Assembly: GCF_032773895.1 (NCBI RefSeq)
Contig: NZ_CP120416.1
Coordinates: 3,036,001 to 3,100,000 of the forward strand
Source: Teredinibacter sp. KSP-S5-2
Lineage (GTDB): Bacteria > Pseudomonadota > Gammaproteobacteria > Pseudomonadales > Cellvibrionaceae
DNA length: 64,000 nucleotides
Reading direction: 5' to 3'
The notes under the pieces were generated by a model that did not search any database, was not told the origin of the DNA, and saw only the letters and a program-made list of their open reading frames with translations. Both the position numbers and the translations under genes were made by a program. Positions 56,415 to 64,000 of the stretch are shown piece by piece; within the stretch, counting starts at the first letter, position 1, and each line of letters opens with the position of its first letter.

Positions 56415-56756
56415 TTACTCATTTTTAAGATACATTGAACCTGCTGATGTCAGTTCGTTATGCGTACCGCCATGCCAACCATATTCAGTACACTGATGAG
56501 AATATATTTGGAGTTTTTTTCCACTCATATAGGCAGCTAACGCAACAGACAACAGTCGTTCATATTGGGGGTGCTGGACCGAGATAAAAACCGTGTTGGT
56601 TACGGTGCAGTTTGACGGATTACCAAACTCCCCCCTTAACTGAAAACCTTGGGCTCGAATTATCTCCAAGTCAACCACATTAGCAGTATTCGTATATCCG
56701 TTCGCAAAGGATAAATTTGACACAAAAAGTGTTAAACACAGCCATATATACTTCAT
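56415..56756 (-). CDS. Small secreted two-Cys protein, array member 1
   Basis: A 113-residue protein with a signal peptide (MKYIWLCLTLFVSNLSFA). It has the family core: VVDLEIIRAQGFQLRG, Cys in PSNCTV, LLSVALAAYMSGKKLQIY and Cys in HQCTEYGW. GGAG precedes ATG 56756. It is the first member of the array and lies 105 bases after a 200-bp repeat copy that also precedes the solitary member at 61922-62254. Confidence 0.75.
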   Translation of the reverse strand: MKYIWLCLTLFVSNLSFANGYTNTANVVDLEIIRAQGFQLRGEFGNPSNCTVTNTVFISVQHPQYERLLSVALAAYMSGKKLQIYSHQCTEYGWHGGTHNELTSAGSMYLKNE

Positions 56757-56822
56757 TGTTACTCCTATTTTTCTAACAGTACAAGAGAGATAATTTCTCA
56801 AACACTCGAATGAAAACAATTC

Positions 56823-57035
56823 TCACCAACTAATTGTTTTATTTCCAATAAAATAATAAGAAGAAAGCTCGTATAGAACGGCTATTGATAGGAAAGATAT
56901 GCCTATGTACATACACGGCTGAACAATCTGAGACATCCATGTATTTGATAATGAGACACTTTTCCCTTTAGCTGCAAGAAGCGGCTCTCTCTCGGAAAAA
57001 CACAGAATGCATTTCTGTTTGTCATTAAACTCCAT
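56823..57035 (-). CDS. Small CxxC/one-helix membrane protein in repeat copy 1
   Basis: A 70-residue open frame with CILC near the N-terminus, a polar middle (GKSVSLSNTW) and one membrane-like helix (CMYIGISFLSIAVLYELSS). It lies almost wholly in the 200-bp repeat. The second copy of the frame has a premature TGA at codon 9, so either this is the intact gene and the other a pseudogene, or the repeat acts as DNA or RNA and the frame is accidental. No ribosome site of strength is seen. Confidence 0.4.
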   Translation of the reverse strand: MEFNDKQKCILCFSEREPLLAAKGKSVSLSNTWMSQIVQPCMYIGISFLSIAVLYELSSYYFIGNKTISW

Positions 57036-57060
57036 TCAGGCAGAAATGTCTATTTCCAAA
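56861..57060. repeat. 200-bp direct repeat, copy 1
   Basis: This segment is 197/200 identical to 62371-62570, same orientation. The mismatches are at 56942/62452, 57009/62519 and 57040/62550. Weaker similarity continues to about 57105, where a decayed form of the flagellin-2 terminator is recognisable. It lies between the HAF protein gene and array member 1. No transposase or inverted ends are seen. Confidence 0.95.
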
Positions 57061-57226
57061 TGGAGTGACGAAAAAAGCATAAACAACTTGCAGTTACTTG
57101 CACTCAGGAGAAGTTCATATCAAAAATAAGTATGATTTGTAATCCCCACTAGAATTAGTATTCTGGGCGAGAGAAACTAAAATACCCACCCAGAACACGA
57201 ATTAAAGCAATACAATTTCCTAGGAA

Positions 57227-60200
57227 TTAAGGAATCGTTACAACTTCTTCTAAATTATCAAACTTACCGGTTAACCCTAACTGATTACTGTATATATACA
57301 TGTTCATATCCCCCCAATCGGTAAAATTCTGATGATCTTCATACAAAGTACCTCGATCTTGGCCTAATGGGTAAATATAAAGACTCGTTCCTGTGTCGTG
57401 ACAAACTAATTCAAGTTGATAAACGACTCCCGTTTCTGCAGCTCCGAGATCAATGATATAGTCATAACCATAAACCGTATTTGTTCGAACCATCCAGCGG
57501 CCGTTCTCAATAAATGCTGAGTGGTATCTCATTCCAGAACGAACACTAGAGGAGTTCATTGCGCCAAACCCTAGCTCTCCAGAAGAATACCAGTTCCCAG
57601 TAACTTCAACTCTGGCTCTAATGGTAACTTGATCGGAGAAAAAATAGTTTCGATCGCCATAAATTTGAAACGGAGTAGTTTGCCATCCAGTCATACGATT
57701 GAAACTTAAACTACCAGCAGAAACAGAGACATGATCCGGTAAGATGCTTAGACCAGAACTATCTGTATTAAAGTTTTGGGACCACAAAATAGTTTCTGTT
57801 CCACCAGTTTGATCCGTAACGATAACACTAACGGCTGTACTGGAAACCGAATCTCCGGCACTGTCTGTAACGCGAGCAACAATGCTGTGAGACCCAGAAG
57901 CTAAATCGCTAAGTACAACACTAGGCCCAACTTCATCTCTCAATACACCATTAAGGAACCACTGAATATTACTAGAAAGAACCGTATCATCGTCCTCAAC
58001 ATCCATAGCCTCAGCGGTAAAACTAATAGCCTCTCCAACAAAATATTCGGAACCGTCAGCAGGCAACAAAATATTTACCACTGGAGGATTATTTGGAGCT
58101 GGGTTTACCACTACTGTGACTTCAGTACTTTTAACTGAAGCACCGGCGGAATCTGTTACTTGCGCCCCGATTTGGTATGTACCATGTATCAAATCGATTA
58201 AAGAGATTGATGCCCCCTTTTCCGCCTGGAGAACACCGTCAACGAACCATTCAATGGTTGCTGAGAGTAAAGCATCATCATCCTCAACATCGGTAGCTGT
58301 AGCGGAAACATCGACGATTTCCCCTTGAATATATTCAGAACCACTAATCGGCGAAGTAATATCTATACTGGGAGGATTATTTGGTATCGCATCAGGAACG
58401 ATCTCTTTAATATTATCAAAGTAACCATCCAAACCAAGTTGATTGCTATATAAAACTAGAGTAACGTCCCCCCAATCAGTATAGGACTGATGGTGCTCAT
58501 AGAGAGCTCCTCGCGATTGTCCAACTGGATACACATATATGCTCGAGCCTCCGCTATGTAGCTCAACATCAATTTTATAAGTGACATTTAACTCAGCAGC
58601 ACCTAGCTCGATAATGCTATCCCACCCGTAAACATTATTGGTACGGATATACCAACGTCCGTTTTCCATGAATGCGGAGTGATAACGCATATTTGATCGA
58701 ACTTCAGTCGTATTTTTTATTCCAAAACCCAATTCGCCAGACGAATACCAGCTATTAATTGCAGTTAACTCTCCAACGAACATTACTCTTTCGCTAAATC
58801 CGTAGGTTCGAATTCCATTCACCTCAAATACATGGGTTCTCCAATCGGTTAAACGTGTTGTATTTAGTACACCATTTGTAACTGAATAATGATCAGGCAA
58901 ACCGGTTAAACCAAAACTATTGGAGGTAAAATCCTGTGACCAGGCAGCATTAGATAAAACAGAAAAAGCAACCTCCTGACTGGTAGCCGTTGCCCCCTGA
59001 CTATCTGTTACTTCAGCATAAACAAAGTAACCTCCCTCAGCTAGATCGTTTATCGTTATTGTTGCGCCAGTTTCTGCACGCTCTACACCATTGACAAACC
59101 AACGTACATAATTCGAGAGAGTCGTATTATCGTCTTCTGCATCCGTCACCGTAGCCGAAAGTTGAATATCATCACCAACGATAAACTCATCCGAGTTTAA
59201 GGGCGAGGTTAATTCGATAGCTGGATCTGTATTTGGTGGCTGCAGCCCACTTCTGACAATGAATAAATCTGTTGACTCATTAGTATCTCCAGGCACAAGA
59301 TTGCGTGATCTACTGGATATTAGTACATATTGACCATCTTCAGAAATATCAGGGGACCAACTGTCACTTAGCCCTAACTCATGATTATTATTTATCGAAA
59401 TAGCTCTCGTGACTTGAGTCTCTCTATTCCATATATAAGCATCATATTTAAAATTATTGTCTTGACCAATATTTTCGTCCGTCCAATAAACAATATGCTT
59501 TCCATCAGGAAAGAGTTTTGCTCCGCCATATTTAGCATCCGATTTTAATATCTCTGTCGTCGTATTATCAACTCGATTTCGTATATACAACCTATTCTTT
59601 TTATGAGTGTTTGCAGGGTCTGATAAATCTCCTTCATACGAAAATAATAGAGTATTTCCGTCATCGGTGATTTCATGATAACCCGCTTCTGCAATTTCAT
59701 TTTGACTAACAGACCCATCGGTTGAAACAGTTATCAGTTCCGTTTTCTTTGTCACTCGGTCATACAAGTATATATTTGAACGCCCACCAACGCTTCGATT
59801 TACCATATTTTTGGCGCGAGAAACCATGGTTATGTAGCGGCCGTCCGATGTAATTTTCCCAACATAAGTACTCCCATCCAACTCACCACCATCGAAACTT
59901 TTGGAAATTCGCTCAAGAACGTTAGTCTGTGTATTAAATAGAAACACATCATAAAAACCGTTAGCATCCCCTTCAACAAAACCATTTTCTGGAGAAGAAA
60001 AAATAACATATTGGCCATCCGCACTAATATTAAACCCACCATGACGTAAATTAATTGCTCTACCATCTTGAGATTTGGTTACCAGCCGAATGGTGCCTGT
60101 CTCCAAGTTCTTTAAATAAAGATAAGGATAAAACACACTAGAATTAAAGGGTTCAAGTTCAGGAGAATTGGAAGTAAAGAGCAGAAATTTTCCATCATCT

Positions 60201-61621
60201 GAAATGGAATACATTGGACTTGGCCCCATCCCTTTACTCAACTGTGCACCAGTTTCTGTGGTTGATAACCTTATTACCTCACCTGTCACATTATTCCGCT
60301 GAAAGAGATCAGTAGTATTATTGGTGTCTCCAGGAACAACATTGTCAGCAAAACTCGTGAATAGAGTATAACGGCCATTATGAATAAGCTTACCACTTAG
60401 AGCTCTTCCTCCAACTAGCTCTTTATTATCGTAGGTGAGAGAACTTCGTATAATATTTCCGTACTCTAAACCGTCATTGATAAAGTTATTATTTGAGTCT
60501 GCATTATCAATTGGCAGCCCTAAAGCAACCTCTTCATCATCGGTTAAGCCATCATTATCCAGATCACTTTCCACTGGCACATCCAACCTTAGCGTCCAGC
60601 TTTTATACTCTTCTTTAGGGGTATACCCATTACCTATAATGGTTTTACCATCATCGGAAACCCCTACCGCATCGCGAAGCTGCCATTCTTTATGATAATA
60701 AAAGTCCCCATTTCGGTCATTTAAGTTTATCTGGTAAGTATTTTTCGCTATTTCTGATAGGTTTTGCATCCCGTGTTCCGCAGTCCATATGAAAGCAGCC
60801 TCATCAGCGTAAGATCCATATGGACAACTGTTACCTACAATCACACGACCATCAGCAGAAATATCTCTGGCAATACTGCCACAGCCAGGCGTTAATTCAC
60901 CTAAAGGTTGCATACCTTCTGCCTCAGTCCAGCGAAAAGCCATGGGAGCACCTTCTATATAAGAATAACCCACTACTACGCCGTTATCTGAAACACCTGT
61001 TGCTTCACTATAATAATCTCCACCTGGAAAATCCCCTAAACCTCGACTTCCATTTTTTTGCGACCAAACAAAAGCCTCATATTCAGAGGTCATACCTACA
61101 AGCATATTTGCATTGTTTCTTCCAACGACATATTCACCGGAAGGAGAAATAGCATTTACATTTAGGTTCGAGTAAGGCCTATCGTCGATAGTTGGAATTG
61201 TATCTATAGCCCCTGTGATTCGATTCCATCGAAACCCCGAGCGACCATCAAGATTCCCGCCCGCTAGTATAACGCCATCCCTGGAGACGTCTCCAACCTG
61301 AATTCTGGTCGAGGAGAAAAAAGCGTTAAGGTCAAAAAGACCTCCATCATGGGTCCATAAAGAAGATTGGTAATCATTTTGAAACTGCGAACCAATACAG
61401 ACTGTTCCACTATCAGAGCAACCTGATATACGAATCGATATGGTGTTTTTCCCGGTTAAACCGGTTTGAATCATTCCCCCGGTAAAAATGACATTTCCGT
61501 TAGGTGAGATACCTCCAACATCTTTAAACATCCCCTCAGTTAGGGTAGAAAATGCATTTACATTTCCAACATAAAAGCACAGTAAAATAAAAATTATTTT
61601 TAAAACGGATATACCGTACAT
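57227..61621 (-). CDS. Giant secreted HAF-repeat / beta-propeller / Ig-like protein
   Basis: A secreted protein of about 1464 residues. After a signal peptide (VLKIIFILLCFYVGNVNA) there are HAF-type extracellular repeats (30-350; GLGDFPGGDYYSEATGVSDN), a calcium-binding-like linker (DLDNDGLTDDEE), a TolB/PD40-like propeller (about 400-800; DISEDGQYVLISSRS), three Ig/cadherin-like domains with DVEDDDTVLS, and two copies of a lectin-like domain of about 180 residues (near 905-1085 and 1283-1464, sharing WYSSGELGFG and GMRYHSAF-like strings). ATG 61621 is preferred over a TTG three codons earlier. It probably faces the outside; ligand unknown. Confidence 0.82.
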   Translation of the reverse strand: MYGISVLKIIFILLCFYVGNVNAFSTLTEGMFKDVGGISPNGNVIFTGGMIQTGLTGKNTISIRISGCSDSGTVCIGSQFQNDYQSSLWTHDGGLFDLNAFFSSTRIQVGDVSRDGVILAGGNLDGRSGFRWNRITGAIDTIPTIDDRPYSNLNVNAISPSGEYVVGRNNANMLVGMTSEYEAFVWSQKNGSRGLGDFPGGDYYSEATGVSDNGVVVGYSYIEGAPMAFRWTEAEGMQPLGELTPGCGSIARDISADGRVIVGNSCPYGSYADEAAFIWTAEHGMQNLSEIAKNTYQINLNDRNGDFYYHKEWQLRDAVGVSDDGKTIIGNGYTPKEEYKSWTLRLDVPVESDLDNDGLTDDEEVALGLPIDNADSNNNFINDGLEYGNIIRSSLTYDNKELVGGRALSGKLIHNGRYTLFTSFADNVVPGDTNNTTDLFQRNNVTGEVIRLSTTETGAQLSKGMGPSPMYSISDDGKFLLFTSNSPELEPFNSSVFYPYLYLKNLETGTIRLVTKSQDGRAINLRHGGFNISADGQYVIFSSPENGFVEGDANGFYDVFLFNTQTNVLERISKSFDGGELDGSTYVGKITSDGRYITMVSRAKNMVNRSVGGRSNIYLYDRVTKKTELITVSTDGSVSQNEIAEAGYHEITDDGNTLLFSYEGDLSDPANTHKKNRLYIRNRVDNTTTEILKSDAKYGGAKLFPDGKHIVYWTDENIGQDNNFKYDAYIWNRETQVTRAISINNNHELGLSDSWSPDISEDGQYVLISSRSRNLVPGDTNESTDLFIVRSGLQPPNTDPAIELTSPLNSDEFIVGDDIQLSATVTDAEDDNTTLSNYVRWFVNGVERAETGATITINDLAEGGYFVYAEVTDSQGATATSQEVAFSVLSNAAWSQDFTSNSFGLTGLPDHYSVTNGVLNTTRLTDWRTHVFEVNGIRTYGFSERVMFVGELTAINSWYSSGELGFGIKNTTEVRSNMRYHSAFMENGRWYIRTNNVYGWDSIIELGAAELNVTYKIDVELHSGGSSIYVYPVGQSRGALYEHHQSYTDWGDVTLVLYSNQLGLDGYFDNIKEIVPDAIPNNPPSIDITSPISGSEYIQGEIVDVSATATDVEDDDALLSATIEWFVDGVLQAEKGASISLIDLIHGTYQIGAQVTDSAGASVKSTEVTVVVNPAPNNPPVVNILLPADGSEYFVGEAISFTAEAMDVEDDDTVLSSNIQWFLNGVLRDEVGPSVVLSDLASGSHSIVARVTDSAGDSVSSTAVSVIVTDQTGGTETILWSQNFNTDSSGLSILPDHVSVSAGSLSFNRMTGWQTTPFQIYGDRNYFFSDQVTIRARVEVTGNWYSSGELGFGAMNSSSVRSGMRYHSAFIENGRWMVRTNTVYGYDYIIDLGAAETGVVYQLELVCHDTGTSLYIYPLGQDRGTLYEDHQNFTDWGDMNMYIYSNQLGLTGKFDNLEEVVTIP

Positions 61622-61921
61622 CGTTGACAATCCCTCTAATGTTAAAAACAGGCATCCTTGGATTGTTTAGGAAAAATATGTCAACCAAAAACACCTTGAC
61701 GCCTCTAAAAAAACAAGAAACGCCATATATTCATAACGCAGAATTTTAATTAAGATCCGATTTTTATGATTTGCATCTTTCTCTATTACATCATATCTCC
61801 TGCTTTTAGATGAGCTCTATTACCCACTACTATTCAACCAATATTACAAAAATACTACACATGTTTCTTCTTATAGGGTAAGCCGCATCTTAACTACGCA
61901 ATTATCATATAGTTTGCCTTG

Positions 61922-62254
61922 TTAACCTTGATTAATAACAACTTCATTGGCATCTTCAATATCACCCCAGCGAGTGCAATCATTGTTGCCAACAACTTCT
62001 ACTTCTTTACCAGACACCCAAGCAGCCATAAGAATTGAAATTTGAGTTTTACCCGCAGGGCTATTTTCATCTTTAATTGTCCAAGCACTATTAGTTGCGC
62101 AATTTGGACGACTATTGTGAGCTCCCGTTAATTTAAAATAATGTAAATTGTCTGAGGCACGAACCCTTACCCACTCAACAGTTCCCGAACCACTTCCTGC
62201 AAACACTGAGCTAGAAACCAAGCTTAAAACCAATACCACAAGAACTTTTTTCAT
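61922..62254 (-). CDS. Small secreted two-Cys protein, solitary member 6
   Basis: A 110-residue protein with a signal peptide (MKKVLVVLVLSLVSSSVFA). Core: GTVEWVRVRASDNLHYFKLT, Cys in RPNCATN, QISILMAAWVSGKEVEVVG, Cys in NDCTRWG. It is the clearest form of the family. GGAG lies 6 nt before ATG 62254; a GTG four codons earlier is less likely. It lies 117 bases after repeat copy 2 and upstream of the giant HAF gene. Confidence 0.78.
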   Translation of the reverse strand: MKKVLVVLVLSLVSSSVFAGSGSGTVEWVRVRASDNLHYFKLTGAHNSRPNCATNSAWTIKDENSPAGKTQISILMAAWVSGKEVEVVGNNDCTRWGDIEDANEVVINQG

Positions 62255-62362
62255 ATACATCTCCACTTTCGACTGACAATTAAAAAAGATACACTACAGA
62301 ACTCCGAAAACAAAAGAATAACAACCATTCTCAAATATTAAATTATTATTTAAATCAATAAA

Positions 62363-62545
62363 TTAACAAAAAGAAAGCTCGTATAGAACGGCTATTGATA
62401 GGAAAGATATGCCTATGTACATACACGGCTGAACAATCTGAGACATCCATGCATTTGATAATGAGACACTTTTCCCTTTAGCTGCAAGAAGCGGCTCTCT
62501 CTCGGAAAAACACAGAATTCATTTCTGTTTGTCATTAAACTCCAT
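62363..62545 (-). pseudogene. Broken copy of the small CxxC/one-helix frame
   Basis: This is the counterpart of the frame at 56823-57035. TGC at codon 9 has become TGA, and the C-terminus differs (ends YELSFC). Otherwise it is nearly identical. It is a pseudogene if the copy 1 frame is a gene. Confidence 0.45.
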
Positions 62546-62570
62546 TCAGACAGAAATGTCTATTTCCAAA
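62371..62570. repeat. 200-bp direct repeat, copy 2
   Basis: This is the second copy of 56861-57060. It lies just downstream of the flagellin-2 terminator and just upstream of secreted member 6. Together the copies bound 57061-62370, so homologous recombination between them could delete the giant HAF gene and member 6. Confidence 0.95.
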
Positions 62571-62585
62571 TAAAGCGGCATAAAA

Positions 62586-62618
62586 AAAGCACAAGCAACT
62601 TGTGATTGCTTGTGCTTT
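62586..62618 (-). terminator. Rho-independent terminator of flagellin 2
   Basis: On the minus strand AAAGCACAAGCA, a 9-nt loop and TGCTTGTGCTTT form a 12-bp stem followed by a T-run (TTTTTTT). It is 60 bases after the flagellin stop. Confidence 0.9.
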
Positions 62619-62630
62619 CCCAGGTACTTC

Positions 62631-62660
62631 GAGAATATCGGTACGGGATTCGATATTCTC
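62631..62660 (-). terminator. Second hairpin after flagellin 2
   Basis: GAGAATATCG, a 10-nt loop and CGATATTCTC form a perfect 10-bp stem between the flagellin stop and the strong terminator. There is no T-run; it may stabilise the 3' end of the message. Confidence 0.6.
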
Positions 62661-62677
62661 TCGGGGTGCTAAGGTGA

Positions 62678-64000
62678 TTAACCTTGGAGTAGCTGAAGCA
62701 CCTGTTGCGGTTGAGCATTTGCCTGAGCCAGCATGGCTTGTGAAGCCTGTTGCAGTACTTGTGCTCGGGAAAGGTTGGCCGATTCTGCAGCAAAGTCCGC
62801 ATCGACAATTCGTGAACGCGCTGCCGCAGTATTTTCTGAAATATTGGACAGGTTGCTCATGGTAAATTCAAGTCGATTGTTAATTGCACCTAAATCTGAC
62901 CGTGTGGCATTAATGGTTTCCAGCGCATTATCAATCGGCGATATGGCTTCCTGTGCCGAGGTATACGTCGCCACACTCAAGTTGGCAATGGCGGAACCGG
63001 TTACCACAGAAGACAACTCCGTATTTTGGTTTAATAAACCTGTTGCCGTTTGTGCGGAGGCATTACCTTCAATGGAAATGGTGGTTTCATTAATAGAGGT
63101 GAGTTCAATACCGGCACCAATAACATAGGAGGTCGCATTCAGGGCACCATCCGCATCCGTATCGGAAATCAGATCCATTATTCCCAAAGAGTGTGCTGCT
63201 GTCATCGCTGTTCTGGATGTTCCCAATTGAATTGAAATATTGGAAGTCGAACTGAGCGATAGCTCACCATTATCATCAATTTCAGCGTGTACCCCTGTTT
63301 GTGCCTCACTAATATTAATATCTGCGACAACTTGTGTTAAATCACCAAGGTCTGTAAGTGCCACCACCTGGCCATTAATCACCAAGTCTGAGTTGGCGGC
63401 TATGGTACTTAAGTCAGCATCTGCAACTGCGGTTCCACTTACCACCGCTGTTGCCGCTGTAAATGCATCTTGCAGACCGCCCAAGTTCGCCACGGTAGCG
63501 GTGCCATCAGCAATCACTATTGGCCCTGCGGCAAAAATATGAATCTCGCCGTTGTCATCCACTGCCGCGGTTACGCCAGTATTATCCGAGACATCATTAA
63601 TTGCAGTCGCAACATCTTCTAATGTTGTACCGGCAAAGTTAGAGGTGGTAATACCGTTAATAATTAAGTTTTGACCCGCGGTAATGGCTGCACCACCGGT
63701 CGAAACAAATTCAGTGGCAAATACTTGAGAATTTTCATCAAAAGCTTCGGTCGCATTCGACGTAGCCACCACATTGGTATCCGACGTTGCATTATTAATG
63801 GTATCGATTACACCTTGTAAGCTGTCATTTTGTGTCGCTTCAATTACAACACCATTAATTTTTAAATCGCCAGTTTCCAAACCTTCAGAAAAATCTACCG
63901 TACCCGCTGGCACTGTCGCACCGTTGGAGACACCTTTTACAGTACCGTCACCACTGGTTTGCTGAAAACCAAGGCTTGCAAGATCAGTCGCGGTACCTTC
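62678..64000 (-). CDS. Flagellin paralogue (partial, N-terminus off the right edge)
   Basis: This is the middle and C-terminal part of a second flagellin. The conserved C-terminus [17 protein letters not shown] and [18 protein letters not shown] is present, ending LLQG. The insert contains IN-type repeats (LKINGVVIEATQNDSLQG) that match the insert of the flagellin at 44134-46509, so the two are paralogues. The reading frame is open to the edge. Expression is probably sigma-28 driven, but the promoter is outside the window. Confidence 0.92.
   Translation of the reverse strand, partial: EGTATDLASLGFQQTSGDGTVKGVSNGATVPAGTVDFSEGLETGDLKINGVVIEATQNDSLQGVIDTINNATSDTNVVATSNATEAFDENSQVFATEFVSTGGAAITAGQNLIINGITTSNFAGTTLEDVATAINDVSDNTGVTAAVDDNGEIHIFAAGPIVIADGTATVANLGGLQDAFTAATAVVSGTAVADADLSTIAANSDLVINGQVVALTDLGDLTQVVADINISEAQTGVHAEIDDNGELSLSSTSNISIQLGTSRTAMTAAHSLGIMDLISDTDADGALNATSYVIGAGIELTSINETTISIEGNASAQTATGLLNQNTELSSVVTGSAIANLSVATYTSAQEAISPIDNALETINATRSDLGAINNRLEFTMSNLSNISENTAAARSRIVDADFAAESANLSRAQVLQQASQAMLAQANAQPQQVLQLLQG

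Noticed and set aside
56861-57060. Insertion sequence or integron cassette for the 200-bp repeat
   Set aside because: No terminal inverted repeats, transposase, attC-like structure or target duplication is visible.
1-64000. tRNA, rRNA and c-di-GMP (GEMM) riboswitches
   Set aside because: I looked for T-loop and riboswitch core motifs by eye, especially in the long gaps, and found none.

Overview
The window looks like a chromosome segment of a polarly flagellated gammaproteobacterium. The flagellar hierarchy is of the Pseudomonas type (FleQ and FleS/FleR, with sigma-54 and sigma-28 promoter motifs). Moderate-to-low GC, a family-9-like polysaccharide lyase lipoprotein, PKD/Ig-like and HAF-repeat secreted proteins and a TonB receptor suggest a marine, polysaccharide-degrading relative of the Cellvibrionales. 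The genus cannot be fixed from the sequence alone. I saw no rRNA, tRNA, CRISPR array, phage or transposase genes.

Layout. (1) 1-11742, all minus strand: an Hpt / RsbU-like response regulator / STAS trio (HsbR-HsbA type) sits beside a complete chemosensory operon (STAS, CheY, CheA, CheW, soluble PAS-MCP, CheR, CheD, CheB). (2) 11980-17976, minus: fliJ-fliI-fliH-fliG-fliF-fliE, with a plausible sigma-54 promoter before fliE. (3) 18317-28051: housekeeping and accessory genes on both strands (small secreted protein, membrane proteins, EamA transporter, cupin, SnoaL-like, SBP-3-like protein, TrkH, TonB receptor). (4) 28169-30923, minus: fleR and fleS with a near-consensus sigma-54 promoter. (5) 31312-35281: PL9-like lipoprotein, dbpA, then a non-coding zone with palindromes and a 135-bp tandem duplication. 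(6) 35282-46509: fleQ, fliT, fliS, a secreted unknown, a second fliS, a divergent TPR-methyltransferase, fliD, flaG and a large flagellin with a textbook sigma-28 promoter. (7) 47183-62254: accessory genes: PKD-like lipoprotein, P-loop kinase, PaiB-like protein, HtpX, GNAT, nitrilase, then an AT-rich block holding a LAS-type murein peptidase, an array of small secreted two-cysteine paralogues and a 1467-residue HAF/propeller/Ig-like protein. (8) 62678-64000: the C-terminal part of a second flagellin, running off the right edge.

How the genes work together. FleQ would drive fleSR, fliE-J and fliD from sigma-54 promoters; FleSR would drive later structural genes; sigma-28 would drive flagellin and the second fliS. 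FliS and FliT are chaperones for flagellin and FliD. The chemosensory operon has its own adaptation enzymes, and its receptor ends in a CheR-tether-like pentapeptide. The canonical Pseudomonas-type flagellar order is broken by cargo at four or more points.

The least explained part is 54-62.6 kb. Six divergent small secreted proteins share an LAA/SGK-like motif and a cysteine pair. Five form a tight array ending in an ATGA-coupled murein-peptidase-like gene. A 200-bp segment, 98.5 percent identical in two copies, lies directly upstream of the first array member and of the solitary sixth member. The two copies also form direct repeats around a 5.3-kb block carrying the giant secreted protein. 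This conserved-leader, variable-payload arrangement is the best candidate in the window for an undescribed system.
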